In this document: positions 36,775 through 46,470 of the stretch, piece after piece
Position numbering within the stretch: the first letter of the stretch is position 1
How the letters are laid out: every line of letters starts with the position of its first letter
Assembly (NCBI RefSeq): GCF_001005725.1
Contig: NZ_LBIC01000012.1
Coordinates: 124,001-188,000 of the forward strand
Direction of reading: 5' to 3'
DNA: 64,000 nucleotides
Source of the DNA: Sphingobium chungbukense
GTDB taxonomy: Bacteria > Pseudomonadota > Alphaproteobacteria > Sphingomonadales > Sphingomonadaceae
Notes under the pieces: model-generated
Database searches by the model: none
What the model was told of the DNA's origin: nothing
The model's input: only the letters and a program-made list of their open reading frames with translations
Position numbers and translations under genes: made by a program

Positions 36775-36800
36775 GCCGACCGGGATGGATCCCGGCCGGC
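36775..36800. other. 12-bp GC-rich hairpin downstream of TonB receptor
   Basis: GCCGACCGGGAT and ATCCCGGCCGGC form a stem with one mismatch around a GG loop, 120 bp past the end of the minus-strand receptor gene. No U-run follows on either strand, so termination would not be of the classic type. Confidence 0.35.
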
Positions 36801-36919
36801 AACGTCTCAGATCGCACTGGCCGGCTCAGGCGAGAGAATAGGGGTAAGCTGGTCAGCATCCGTTGATAGTCGGGAATATGATCAGCAAACACCCATTCTC
36901 AATATGCCACCGCGTTCAA

Positions 36920-39316
36920 TCAGTACCGAAACCGCAATGTTACGCCATAAGTCGGGGCGTTGCCCGTATAACGAATGACGTAATCGCCTACACGGCTACC
37001 TGCGGTGGTCCAGAAGGTATTGAAGATATTTCTCCCAAATACTTCAGCCGTCCAGCGTCCGTTCGGACCCTCAATGCCAGCTCGTGCATCAACCAGAGTA
37101 TATCCCCGAACAGATATGCTGTCTTCGAGTGCCGCGACCGTTGGGGCATGTGTGTAAAGGGCACTCGGAGCAGAGGTCCGGCTCGTGACCGTTCCGCCGA
37201 GAAATGCGGACAATTGGTCGTTCAGGCTGAACTTATACTGGGTGTCGAAAACACCTTGCCACTTCGGGGTAAACGGGAACTGATCGCCTTTGAAGCTCCC
37301 CACATCGCCGAATGGGCCGATAGGAAGACCCGGATCTGACAGGATCTTAGATTCAATATAAGTCCCGCCAATGCTAAGCTGCCACCCTGGGACCGGGCGC
37401 GCAACTACGTTCAATTCAATGCCTTGGATCTTGGACTTCGGAATATTCACCAGTGAACGCAGCGGACCAAACGGGAAAATATTTGCGAAGCCTAGCAGCT
37501 GCTTATTTCTATAGTCGTAATAGAACCCTGCCGCATCGACGTCGATTTTGCGATCAAACAGTGAGAGCTTGGTTCCAATCTCATAAGCCAGAACTGACTC
37601 CTGAGAGACAGGCGTGAACTGGGTCGTTAATGCAGCTGCGAGTGTCGGGAAGCTTCCGGATTTGTAGCCTTTGGTGACGTTTGCATACAAGTGGAAGGAT
37701 CGGCTGGGCTGCCAGCTGATGTTTCCTCGCCAGGATACATTGTCCTCGTTCAACTTCGACTGATAAAGTTGAAGCGTCGGCCTGAAAGTAGTTCCATCAA
37801 GTGTACCGCAGGCACCATTTGGGATCGTTGCTGCCGAACCTGACAGGGCTTCCGACAGGAATTCGAATCCGCGGGAAAACTGTCCATCGCCAAGATCGCG
37901 GCTGCACCCGGCAAAATCGCGATTCTGCTTGGTGTAGCGGAGGCCTGCCTGCGCACTAAGCGTGTCGGTAATGCGACCCTCCAACGATCCGAAGACGCTG
38001 TAGGTATTGGTCTTCTGATTATTGATAAAGCCATAGGAATTCCAAAGGTGAGCAGCGTCAATGCCGTCAGTCGTGAAATCCGACGTTAATGTCAGTTCTT
38101 CCTCATCAATCTTGTCGTACTCGTAATTCGCGCCAGCGGTGATTTTCAGATTGGAAAGGAGGGGGCCGCTAAGCCTAACTTCCTGAGCGAACGTTGTGAC
38201 CTTCCCTACGACCTGGACGACAGATGCTTGATAGGTCGTACCGTCCTGATCGATCGGAGAGTCGCGATTATATTTCGCGAAGCTCGAAAGTGAGGTGAGT
38301 GTAAAATCATTGCCCAATTCCAAGTCGCCGCGCAGCGCAAACTGGTACTGCCAGTTGTTCTGGCGGAAGCGCCCTTCAGGATCGAAGGCTGCTGCCCGGT
38401 TGTCCTCCGGCGGGCGAGGGAAGCTGCTGACAGGATACTGAATGGGGAGAGTACCTTGCGGTACAACGTTGATGATCTGGGGAGCCTGAGTCTCGGACGT
38501 ATCCTTCCACCCGCTCGCGCTCAACTCGAATTTCAAGGCACTCGACGCCTCCCAGTCGAGGAGCAGGCGACCGTTGATAAACCGCTTACGGCCGAGCCTC
38601 TGGTCGGTGGTGTAGCCTTTTTGCCATCCGTCCGCGCGCTCGCCGCGAACAGCTACACGTGCTTTGAGGGTGTCGGTCAGAGGACCGCTGATATAGCCTT
38701 CGCCCTCCACGTCGGCGAAGCGGCCGCCGGTAAGTTCGATGCCGGCATGGAATTCATCTGTCGGTTTCGCGGCGATATAGTTGACTGCACCGCCGGTGGT
38801 GTTCTGACCGAACAACGTGCCTTGGGGTCCTTTAAGAACCTCGACGCGTTCCAGATCAAGAATTGCGCCTCGAGCCATTGGCGCGAGTGGAAGTGGCACC
38901 TGATCGACATAGGTCATCACGGCCGGACTTACGCCAAGCGAGTCGTCATAGAACCCGACACCACGGATGAAATAAATCGGAGCACCAAGACTGCTTTTGG
39001 TAGAGGTGAAACCCGGTACAAGCTTGCCAAGGTCCTCCACAGTCGTGACCCCCTTGGCCTTCAGCTGCTCACCGCTTGCCGCCGTGATAGAGACAGGGAC
39101 ATCCTGCAGGCGTTCATTGCGCTTTTGTGCGGTGACAATGATATCACCGGTCTCAGCCACAGAAGCGCGAGTTGCAGAGTCCTGAGGTGCCGTAGCGTCT
39201 GCCGCCACCTGCGCATGAACCTCAACTGAGGCGAGCAACGCTATGCCAAGCGAAATGAGCGAGCTCGAACGGCCCAGCTGCCTGATCGCGGCGCGATCAA
39301 AATGCACATATGTCAT
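36920..39316 (-). CDS. TonB-dependent receptor of the catabolic cluster
   Basis: A 798-residue outer-membrane receptor. ATG 39316 follows AGGGGAGG; the signal peptide ends near VHAQ. The TonB box and plug are GDIIVTAQKRNERLQDVPVS and ATGEQ-type SITAASGEQLKAKGV, followed by LDLERVEVLKGPQGTLFGQN and TTGGAVNYIAAKPTDEF. The C-terminus is YTGNAPTYGVTLRFRY with a terminal aromatic residue. Such receptors in sphingomonad degradation clusters import the aromatic or polycyclic substrate. It is divergent from the SDR gene at 39551 and lacks an adjacent sigma/anti-sigma pair. Confidence 0.93.
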   Translation of the reverse strand: MTYVHFDRAAIRQLGRSSSLISLGIALLASVEVHAQVAADATAPQDSATRASVAETGDIIVTAQKRNERLQDVPVSITAASGEQLKAKGVTTVEDLGKLVPGFTSTKSSLGAPIYFIRGVGFYDDSLGVSPAVMTYVDQVPLPLAPMARGAILDLERVEVLKGPQGTLFGQNTTGGAVNYIAAKPTDEFHAGIELTGGRFADVEGEGYISGPLTDTLKARVAVRGERADGWQKGYTTDQRLGRKRFINGRLLLDWEASSALKFELSASGWKDTSETQAPQIINVVPQGTLPIQYPVSSFPRPPEDNRAAAFDPEGRFRQNNWQYQFALRGDLELGNDFTLTSLSSFAKYNRDSPIDQDGTTYQASVVQVVGKVTTFAQEVRLSGPLLSNLKITAGANYEYDKIDEEELTLTSDFTTDGIDAAHLWNSYGFINNQKTNTYSVFGSLEGRITDTLSAQAGLRYTKQNRDFAGCSRDLGDGQFSRGFEFLSEALSGSAATIPNGACGTLDGTTFRPTLQLYQSKLNEDNVSWRGNISWQPSRSFHLYANVTKGYKSGSFPTLAAALTTQFTPVSQESVLAYEIGTKLSLFDRKIDVDAAGFYYDYRNKQLLGFANIFPFGPLRSLVNIPKSKIQGIELNVVARPVPGWQLSIGGTYIESKILSDPGLPIGPFGDVGSFKGDQFPFTPKWQGVFDTQYKFSLNDQLSAFLGGTVTSRTSAPSALYTHAPTVAALEDSISVRGYTLVDARAGIEGPNGRWTAEVFGRNIFNTFWTTAGSRVGDYVIRYTGNAPTYGVTLRFRY

Positions 39317-39550
39317 TACCAAAACCTCCCCTAATTTTTCGTAGGAGGTGCAAATGCCGGTACGCCTGAGGGTTCGCAATGACGACAAATACCTAGTTAT
39401 TGAGCGGTGTAGCAACCTCCTAACTCGGAGCCTGGGTGTATCTAGGCGCGACGCCCTTGGAACCGCTTTCCTACCCAAAAATTGAGTGAATCTCGTCATG
39501 TCTGGCGTCTGGAATTCCTGCGAATAACGAGACAATTGCAGGAAGTATCA

Positions 39551-40312
39551 ATGAACCGACTACTCGAAGACAAGATTGTCCTGGTGACAGGCGCGGCCGC
39601 TGGCATCGGCCGTGCGATAGCAAGCCTTTGCGCTGCAGAAGGCGCTCATGTCGTTTGCACTGACATAGATAGGCAAGGCTTGGATGCACTTGTGGCGGCC
39701 GTCGTGCAGTCGGGCGGGACGGCCGAGTGCAGGCTGCTTGATGTTTCTGACGCCGCTGCTTTTCTCGAGTGCGTGGCAGATATCGCTTCTATGCACGGGG
39801 CGCTCCATGGTGCCGTAAATAATGCCGGCATACCGGGGGCAAACGCCTTCATTGCCGACTATCCAGACGACGTCTTCCAGCGCGTTCTTGATATAAACGT
39901 TAAGGGCGTATTCAACGGCCTCAAGGCGCAGATCCCGATAATGCTGCGGCAGGGGTGCGGCGCAATCGTCAATGTAGCGTCGATTGGCGCCCTTGTTGGG
40001 AAGGACGGCCAGTCCGCGTATATCGCAAGCAAGCATGCAGTTCTCGGAATGACTAAGTCAGGGGCGCTCGAGTATGGTCGGGCGGGCGTTCGAATTAATG
40101 CTGTTTGTCCGGGAATAATCCGCACGGCGATGATCGAGAAGATCATCGCCAACGACAGGACTCCAGCAGAGGTTTGGGATAAAATACAACCGATCGGAAG
40201 GATGGGTACTCCCGAGGAGGTTGCCGAAGCTGTGATTTGGCTCCTCTCTGACCGATCGTCACTCGTTCATGGACACGGCTTAGTCGCTGATGGCGGCTAC
40301 ACAGTCGGCTAG
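39551..40312 (+). CDS. Short-chain dehydrogenase/reductase
   Basis: A 253-residue SDR: loop LVTGAAAGIGRAIASLCAAE, acidic VCTDIDRQG (NAD preference), VNNAGIPGANAF, catalytic IVNVASIGALVGKDGQSAYI with YIASK. AGGAAG precedes ATG 39551. It is distinct from the duplicated A and B types. It precedes the amidohydrolase by 40 bp, so the two may be cotranscribed; the substrate is unknown. Confidence 0.9.
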   Translation: MNRLLEDKIVLVTGAAAGIGRAIASLCAAEGAHVVCTDIDRQGLDALVAAVVQSGGTAECRLLDVSDAAAFLECVADIASMHGALHGAVNNAGIPGANAFIADYPDDVFQRVLDINVKGVFNGLKAQIPIMLRQGCGAIVNVASIGALVGKDGQSAYIASKHAVLGMTKSGALEYGRAGVRINAVCPGIIRTAMIEKIIANDRTPAEVWDKIQPIGRMGTPEEVAEAVIWLLSDRSSLVHGHGLVADGGYTVG

Positions 40313-40352
40313 CAAGAATAATTGATACTATTAATATTGGTGGAGGAGCAGG

Positions 40353-41633
40353 ATGGGTTCGCAGGCAGGTTCGATTATCTTGAAGCATGCAAATATTATC
40401 GACGAGGGTCGATGCATGGGACAAGCAGACATTGTCATCAAGAAGGATCGCATTGCGGCAGTAATGCCCGATGCTGGCCCCGGCGAGGTTGGGGACGATC
40501 TGCTCGATTGTTCAGGGCTGACAATTATGAGCGGTCTGTGCGATGCACACGCCCATCTAAGTTGGATCGATAGCGCGGACTTCAATAGTATCGACAGTCT
40601 GCCGGTCGAGGAGCACATGCTGCGGACTGCAGATAACGCTCGGACATATCTCGATGCCGGTTATACAATGTGTGTGGGGGCTGCAGCAGCAAAGTTGCGC
40701 CTTGATGTCGCGATCCGTAACGCGATCGATGCCGGGCAGGTGCCGGGTCCGCGTTACTTGGCAAATGGACCGGAAATCAGTTCGACCGGAAGCTATATCG
40801 ATCAGCTCCCCGAATCCCGGCCTGTCGCAGAGTTTGGCCTCATCGCGGATGGTCCGGATCAAGTTCGCAAGCAGGTGCGGCGGCTGCTGAAGCAGCGCGT
40901 GGATCTGATCAAACTAGGTTTGTCTGGCGAAGAAATCGTCGGGCGCCCCGCCTCGGGTCAGACTATTATGGACGACGATGAGGTCGAGATGGCGGTCACC
41001 GAAGCTGGAAGGATGGGGGTTCGAGTGTGCGCTCATGCCCGCAGCGCGGGGGCAGTTCGACTGTGCCTCGACCACAATGTGCCGATTATCTACCATGCCA
41101 GCTTCGTCGACGAGAAATCAATGGACGAGTTGGTCCGGCGTAGGGATGAGTTTTTCGTAGTTCCTTCGCTTGCCTTTATCTACCGGCTTGTAGAAGGTGA
41201 CGGCGAGCCCTTTGGTATGCCTAAAGCCGTCGCGCAACATCTCTATCAGGCGGAGGTGGACGCTGCCGTGGCGGCGATGCGTAGGCTTAAACGAGAAGGG
41301 GTTCGTATCCTGCCTGGTGGCGATTACGGCTTCGCATGGTGCCCGCATGGCACATATGCGCGCGATCTTGAATATTTTGTCGATCTGCTCGATTTCACAC
41401 CGGGGGAGGCGTTGGCTGCCGCGACTGTGCTAGGTGGAGAAATCATGGGTCGCCCAAATGACCTGGGCCGTGTAGCTCCAGGATATCTTGCAGACCTTAT
41501 CTTGATTGATAGCGATCCAATTTCCGATATCAAAATATTGCAAGAGCGTGAGCGTATTGTCGGCGTCATGAAGGGCGGACAATTTTTCCGCCGCCCGTCG
41601 TCGCAGCGTGGTGAGGTTCAAGGTAAGCAGTAA
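40353..41633 (+). CDS. Metal-dependent amidohydrolase
   Basis: A 426-residue amidohydrolase-superfamily protein. H-x-H is in SGLCDAHAHLSWID, a lysine that may be carbamylated in RVDLIKLGLSGEEI, further histidines in RVCAHARSAGA and IIYHASFVDE, and the late aspartate in ILPGGDYGFAWCPHG. A small beta-domain is formed by both termini (DIVIKKDRIAAV; YLADLILIDSDPISDI). GGAGGAGCAGG precedes the start. It would hydrolyse an amide, ester, lactone or C-C bond of the cluster substrate, or decarboxylate it; this cannot be told from sequence. Confidence 0.88.
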   Translation: MGSQAGSIILKHANIIDEGRCMGQADIVIKKDRIAAVMPDAGPGEVGDDLLDCSGLTIMSGLCDAHAHLSWIDSADFNSIDSLPVEEHMLRTADNARTYLDAGYTMCVGAAAAKLRLDVAIRNAIDAGQVPGPRYLANGPEISSTGSYIDQLPESRPVAEFGLIADGPDQVRKQVRRLLKQRVDLIKLGLSGEEIVGRPASGQTIMDDDEVEMAVTEAGRMGVRVCAHARSAGAVRLCLDHNVPIIYHASFVDEKSMDELVRRRDEFFVVPSLAFIYRLVEGDGEPFGMPKAVAQHLYQAEVDAAVAAMRRLKREGVRILPGGDYGFAWCPHGTYARDLEYFVDLLDFTPGEALAAATVLGGEIMGRPNDLGRVAPGYLADLILIDSDPISDIKILQERERIVGVMKGGQFFRRPSSQRGEVQGKQ

Positions 41634-41660
41634 CGGACTGCTGCTTCTAGGAAAAAAGAG

Positions 41661-41697
41661 CGTCGCCATAGCTGAGAATAATAGGGCATTGGCGACG
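41661..41697. terminator. 8-bp hairpin flanked by an A/T run
   Basis: CGTCGCCA (41661-41668) pairs with TGGCGACG (41690-41697) around 21 nt. On the left is GGAAAAAAGAG, so read on the minus strand the stem is followed by CTCTTTTTT. It lies 28 bp after the amidohydrolase stop and could end transcription of either strand. Confidence 0.4.
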
Positions 41698-42256
41698 TCT
41701 CGCTCACTGACCGCAAGTCGCAAAGCACCCGTCGATCCTGCTCGCGAGCAGATCGCTTATTTGCCACCAACGAAATTGCGTCGGATAGTTAGGGCCGTTC
41801 TTAAAGGGGGCTAACTATTCACTTTTATCTTTGGACCGTGCAGACGCCAATTTACTTTGCCCTTCGGCTGCGGGAGGAACTGATGCCCTCTGCGGTATCA
41901 AGAAGCATGGAGCTACGAGCGAAATGCGTCCACAACGGATCTTAGCGGCGCGGATGTTGCCTTGAAAGCTCCCGCAATAGTCAACGATCGTCAGTAAGAT
42001 GATGCAATCGCCACATCGAACGGCAAGATGTCTAGACAGAGCTGCCGGAGGATCCGGATTATTGCAGACCTTGATGCCGGCCAGCACGCCTAGTGTATTG
42101 TGACGTCTCGCTGCAATTTCGCGTAATGGGCTGCAACGTCGGGTCCTACAATGGAACCCGCGCAGATGATCAAACGCTTATCCTTGCCGTTTTCCAACCA
42201 TGGCTTACGCCTAATTGTTGAAATTTAATGTTACCCAAATAAGCGCCTACGCTAGA
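41698..42256. other. Gene-poor interval, nothing supported
   Basis: About 560 bp between the hairpin and the end of the LuxR gene. A 90-codon minus frame (41815-42087) has a cysteine-rich, non-repetitive translation with no recognisable domain and no ribosome site. Confidence 0.45.
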
Positions 42257-43516
42257 TCAATTGTTTTCAAGGCCATAAACTCGCGCAACGAGCTCGGTAC
42301 GGGAATTGACTCCAGTCTTCTGGTAAATTGATCTCAGGTGGTTCTCAACCGTGCGCCTGCTTATGCCCAAGTTGTTCGCGATTATCTTATTCATATGGCC
42401 TGCAGCGATTTCATGTGCGATCAGCGACTCCCGCTTGGTCAACCCGAATTGATCTCCAAAAAATGTAGTGTTGCGCTGCGGTCCTGAATCGATCTTCAGA
42501 ATATACTGGTTGCGAAAAGTGTCATTTGAGCACTTCTCTACTGAAACAGAAAGCATCGTCCCATCGATGTAGATCGATTCCGCAAATGGCTTACCTGTGT
42601 TTCCGTTATGCTCACTAAAGGTCGAGCAGATCCTCTTAAAATCTTCCAGACTGTGCGTGTTGTGATCGATTTTCAGCAACGTGCGTGCAGACATGTTAGC
42701 GAAAAGGATCTTACCCACCTCATCTAGGATTATCGTGGGCGCCGTCAGGCGATCGCCCTCAAGCGATGATAAGAGAGATGCTCTTTCATCGGAGAGTTTC
42801 TTGAGTACGCAATGTTCGACAGAAGTCGACAGCGCGGGCAGCAGATAGTTCAGGTTTAGCTTATCGGCCTCATCGAAGGCTCTGAAGCGTCGAGGACGAT
42901 GAAAACCGAACGCGTAAGCTCGCGATCTGTCATGCCGCGATCGAATCAGCACAGCCAGTTTATGATACACGTCAACCTTACTTAGAAAATCTGTGTAGTA
43001 TTCGCTATTGATCAGAGAAAGCTCAGGGACGCGGTCGCTCATAGACATGACCGTAGCCGATCCTGGTGCGATATTGTAGTCGCCCATTCCGCTGGAGAGC
43101 TGCTTCATCAGCGGATCCATGTTAAAATAAACGTCTCTGTACTCAGAAAATCGCCAGAACTTTCTGTGATGCTTGCAATCGATCGCATCAACCGCTTTAC
43201 GATCAAGATCGATCCCAAAAACTATCGTCGTTTCCGCGCCAACGAAATTAGCGATCTCTCTTAGCGCTTCACCCGACACATCTGGTAGCGCAAAGTCGGC
43301 CAGAATGATTTCTTGTGCATCCTGAAGTGCGCTTCTGGCACTGTGCCCTCTCTCCATATCGGACCCTTCGCTGTAGAGGCCGTCTTTAAGCTGCATCGAC
43401 CCTAATCGAAGGACGCCTCTCTCTATACGGGCCAGCGTATCATGAATTTGCGGTAGGCAAAAGTATCCTTCGGTGGCGCGGAGCGTGTAGATGGCGGTGG
43501 TAGAGGTCTCCTGCAT
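42257..43516 (-). CDS. LuxR-family transcriptional regulator with PAS-like sensor
   Basis: A 419-residue regulator. The C-terminal LuxR HTH (about 355-415) is clear: FGLTKRESLIAHEIAAGHMN then ISRRTVENHLRSIYQKTGVN. A PAS-like domain (about 255-340) has APTIILDEVGKILFANMSAR. The N-terminal 250 residues are an unassigned sensor domain with FYRDVYF- and YNIAPGS-like segments, not an autoinducer-binding domain. The likely start is ATG 43516; a TTG one codon earlier is also in frame. Its position between catabolic genes suggests control of the 36-48 kb genes. Confidence 0.85.
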   Translation of the reverse strand: MQETSTTAIYTLRATEGYFCLPQIHDTLARIERGVLRLGSMQLKDGLYSEGSDMERGHSARSALQDAQEIILADFALPDVSGEALREIANFVGAETTIVFGIDLDRKAVDAIDCKHHRKFWRFSEYRDVYFNMDPLMKQLSSGMGDYNIAPGSATVMSMSDRVPELSLINSEYYTDFLSKVDVYHKLAVLIRSRHDRSRAYAFGFHRPRRFRAFDEADKLNLNYLLPALSTSVEHCVLKKLSDERASLLSSLEGDRLTAPTIILDEVGKILFANMSARTLLKIDHNTHSLEDFKRICSTFSEHNGNTGKPFAESIYIDGTMLSVSVEKCSNDTFRNQYILKIDSGPQRNTTFFGDQFGLTKRESLIAHEIAAGHMNKIIANNLGISRRTVENHLRSIYQKTGVNSRTELVARVYGLENN

Positions 43517-43899
43517 CAAAATGGGCCGAGTTCCCGTCTATTGCATGGGCGCTTGAAAGTTGGACGGCTGAAAGACCTTCAGCGGGTGGTTCCAGTGTGG
43601 GAGCGGGTGGCGAACAGGGCACGGGCCTCCATGACTTGCGTTCGTACGACTTCGCTTGGCCAGAGCGTTAGGCCGATGGTGCTGAAGCCACAGTGTTTCA
43701 ACGCAGCATGTCCCGGGGTCCGTCGGGGTCGCGTTGGAAAGCGCCATGCCGCGTATAGGTGTTTCCCGCTATTGCGACGGATTCGCCCGACGCTTAGCCC
43801 TCTCTCCCTACAGGATCGATGCGTTCTCGGTGACTTGCGTGAGGCTTTCCTCTCGCCTGAAGTTGCGCGGCTGATCGAAAAACATGAGGAGAAAGATGA
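43517..43899. other. Interval without a supported gene
   Basis: About 380 bp between the divergent LuxR and SDR genes. A 121-codon plus frame from 43541 gives a basic, cysteine-containing translation with no family likeness. The ribosome site GAGGAGAAAG at 43886-43895 serves the SDR start. Confidence 0.45.
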
Positions 43900-44706
43900 G
43901 TGCTGAAAGGGCAGATATGCTTCGTTACAGGTGCAGCCTCTGGGATCGGCCGCGCCATCGCGGAGCTCTTCGCAGATAACGGCGCCGAGGTCATCGCCAG
44001 CGACGTTCAGATCGATCTACTCAACAGCTGGATCAGTGCTCGCAACGCGTCGGGTGGTGTTGGATCGGTGTCCGCGATCGAGCAGGACGTTACAGACGAA
44101 GCTCGCTGGATCGCGATCTCAAAGGAGATCGCTGACAAGCACGGCCGGCTTGATACATTGGTGCACAATGCCGGCATTGGCGTTGGAGCCATGCTTCAGG
44201 AGATGGAGGGCGCTGTGTGGCGGCGTCAGGTGGCTATCAACCTTGACAGTGTGTTCTATGGAACGAAGGCGTTGTTGCCGCTTCTCAAGGCGCCGGCTTC
44301 GGCGTCCGTTATTATGATGTCGTCAACCGCTGGTATACGTGGAACTCCAGGCCTTTCAGGCTACGCGGCAACGAAAGCGGGCGTGCGGTTGTTTGCAAAG
44401 TCGATCGCCCTCGAACTGGCGCATGAAGGTTCCCGAATTCGCGTGAATTCAATTCATCCCGGCATTATTGGTACGCCGCTGTGGGATTCTGAGGACGGCG
44501 CGGGCCACCTCATGGCTGGTAAGCTTGACGCGATCGACGGGAAGACGAACAAAGTCGACATTAACCGCGTCGCCAGTGTGGCCGTGCCTGGAGGCATAGC
44601 GGGAACGCCGCTCGATGTGGCGAAAGTTGCATTGTTCCTCGCTTCAGATTTGTCAAGCTACGTCAACGGTGTCGAAATTCCGGTAGATGCGGGCGTTTCC
44701 GCCTGA
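43900..44706 (+). CDS. Short-chain dehydrogenase/reductase
   Basis: A 268-residue SDR starting at GTG 43900. The loop is CFVTGAASGIGRAIAELFAD, then IASDVQIDLL (acidic, NAD type), VHNAGIGVGAML and catalytic MMSSTAGIRGTPGLSGYAAT with YAATK. The C-terminal part has an insertion (SEDGAGHLMAGKLDAIDGKT) as in several sphingomonad dehydrogenases for cyclic alcohols. The overlapping ATG at 43896 is out of frame. The substrate is unknown. Confidence 0.88.
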   Translation: MLKGQICFVTGAASGIGRAIAELFADNGAEVIASDVQIDLLNSWISARNASGGVGSVSAIEQDVTDEARWIAISKEIADKHGRLDTLVHNAGIGVGAMLQEMEGAVWRRQVAINLDSVFYGTKALLPLLKAPASASVIMMSSTAGIRGTPGLSGYAATKAGVRLFAKSIALELAHEGSRIRVNSIHPGIIGTPLWDSEDGAGHLMAGKLDAIDGKTNKVDINRVASVAVPGGIAGTPLDVAKVALFLASDLSSYVNGVEIPVDAGVSA

Positions 44707-44890
44707 CCTGGCTTGGGCGGTCCATATCGCGCAGCAAAGAGGTCGGGTGCGCACCCCGCCGCTGCGCTGGTTGGTGGCGAAGCGGGATGGCTGCCTCTTC
44801 AGTAATCACCTAAAATTGCGTAGTTGGCATCGCGCGTGGGTGGCATAGTGTGCAAATACGAAGAATATTAAATGTAGGGAGGCGATAATC

Positions 44891-45973
44891 ATGACAGTGG
44901 CAAATGGTGTCCACGCAGACAGCCTGATTACCGAGAACTACGTGGATATTTCGCGTGGAGGAATTCGCTATCTCGCGTCAGGCCCGACTGAAGGTCCGTT
45001 GTTGATCTTTATTCATGGTTGGCCTGAGTTGGCGATTAGCTATCGGCACCAGCTCCCTATTTTCGGCGCGCTTGGTTTTCGTGCTGTGGCAGTGGACATG
45101 CCGGGCTCAGGAGGCTCGGTCGTTCACAAAGAGCAGTCCGACTATTCGATGGAGAAAATCAACGCAGATCTCATCGAATTTCTTAGCGCTTTGGGTCGCG
45201 ATAAAGCTGTCTGGATTGGACATGATTGGGGGAGCGTGATGGTCTGGGGGATTGCTTCGCATTACCCGGAGCATTGTCATGCAGTAGCGAGCCTCTGCGT
45301 CGCTTATGCTTGGGCCGAACGTGGCATTGATCATCTCATTTCACTTGTGGATCGTGACTTCTATCCAGAAGCCACGGATCCTAACGGACAATGGGATTAT
45401 TGGCGCTTTTACCTCGAGCGCTTCGATGAAGCGTGCGCGTTCTTTGACGCTAATGTCGACAAAATTTTCAAAGGACTGTTCGTGCGCGGTGATCCTGCCG
45501 CTGCGGACTTGCCGGCGTTGACGGCTGGAATTTTCCGAGCTGGCGGATGGTTCGGCGGCAAGCCGCCTGAGGCCGAGCAGATCGACCCCGCTGTACTCGA
45601 TGAAATTGCGCACGCGGCATATGTGGCGGCGTTCAAGAAGACGGGTTTCTTTGGAGCGGATTCATTCTACATCAACACCTACACAAACGTTGAATATACC
45701 GATCGCTCTGTCAACGACGGTATACTGGAAATGCCGGTGCTGTTTCTGAATGCCGCATATGACTACACGTGCGAAACGCAACGCTTCTGGCGGCAGGGAG
45801 AGGCTATGCGCATCCGCTGCAAAAATCTCACTGCGGTCAACATTAAATCTGGCCACTGGATGCAGCAGGAGAAGCCAACTGAGGTGAACGCAGCGATCGC
45901 ACATTGGCTAGCTACTTCGGCGCAGATTTGGGCTGCACTGCCTGAACCCGACTGGAAGCCGCTACCAGAATAG
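44891..45973 (+). CDS. Alpha/beta hydrolase, epoxide-hydrolase-like
   Basis: A 360-residue hydrolase with the HGWPE oxyanion motif (FIHGWPELAISYRHQLPIFG), the nucleophile in WIGHDWGSVMVWGIA (Asp112, as in epoxide hydrolases and haloalkane dehalogenases rather than Ser) and a late histidine in IKSGHWMQQEKP. A cap domain lies at about 150-280. An epoxide hydrolase opening an aryl epoxide would fit a catabolic cluster; dehalogenase or C-C hydrolase activity is also possible. GGGAGGCG precedes the start. Confidence 0.87.
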   Translation: MTVANGVHADSLITENYVDISRGGIRYLASGPTEGPLLIFIHGWPELAISYRHQLPIFGALGFRAVAVDMPGSGGSVVHKEQSDYSMEKINADLIEFLSALGRDKAVWIGHDWGSVMVWGIASHYPEHCHAVASLCVAYAWAERGIDHLISLVDRDFYPEATDPNGQWDYWRFYLERFDEACAFFDANVDKIFKGLFVRGDPAAADLPALTAGIFRAGGWFGGKPPEAEQIDPAVLDEIAHAAYVAAFKKTGFFGADSFYINTYTNVEYTDRSVNDGILEMPVLFLNAAYDYTCETQRFWRQGEAMRIRCKNLTAVNIKSGHWMQQEKPTEVNAAIAHWLATSAQIWAALPEPDWKPLPE

Positions 45974-46036
45974 TCGATGTGGTTTCTTTGGATCCGATGG
46001 GGAATCCTTGATCTGCCTCAAGCTATCAAGCCGCGC

Positions 46037-46060
46037 AGATCCTTCTAGGATCTCGGTTTT
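46037..46060 (+). terminator. Short hairpin with T-run after the hydrolase gene
   Basis: AGATCCT (46037-46043), loop TCT, AGGATCT (46047-46053), then CGGTTTT. It lies 64 bp after the stop at 45973. The stem is short and A/T-containing, so it is a weak terminator at best. Confidence 0.4.
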
Positions 46061-46415
46061 GGGAGCTGATGCCATACGGCCCTTGGCAGGACGACCCGGT
46101 GCGAATTGCTACATTCATCGCAAATCCAGATGTGAACAGGCAGTCGCTTGGCCGCTTGTTTTGACCCCGGCCGAGTTCGACAAAGGGCCTGTGATCAGCG
46201 GATGGAACTGCATGGGTGATATGCGTCATTGTCAGTTGGCTCAGTTGGAATGAGACTTGGAGCCGAGATACTGCGGTTTGCTCGACGGACGCCCAAATCG
46301 CAGCGACAGCGACGGTGAATGAGGGTGGCTTAGGAGCGCCCCAGAATGCTGAAGATGCTGCGACACTTCGATGGTCGCGTGTCAGAATGTAGCATGTGGA
46401 CGTATACAAAAGTGA
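46061..46415. other. Interval without a supported gene
   Basis: About 350 bp of mixed composition between the hydrolase terminator and the inverted repeat before the VOC gene. No credible frame or structure was recognised. Confidence 0.4.
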
Positions 46416-46435
46416 CTTGGAGCGTAATCTCCAAG
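46416..46435. promoter_or_regulatory. Perfect 7-bp inverted repeat, candidate operator
   Basis: CTTGGAG-N6-CTCCAAG ends 35 bp before the VOC gene start at 46471. No U-run follows, and the position is right for a promoter-proximal operator. The regulator is unknown. Confidence 0.45.
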
Positions 46436-46470
46436 ATGAAATAATCAACATAATATAGGAAGGACGCGGA

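Noticed and set aside
41815..42087. 90-codon minus frame downstream of the LuxR gene
   Set aside because: No ribosome site, no recognisable domain, cysteine/proline-rich random appearance.
43541..43906. 121-codon plus frame upstream of the SDR at 43900
   Set aside because: Basic, random-looking translation with no domain; it overlaps the ribosome site and start of the SDR.
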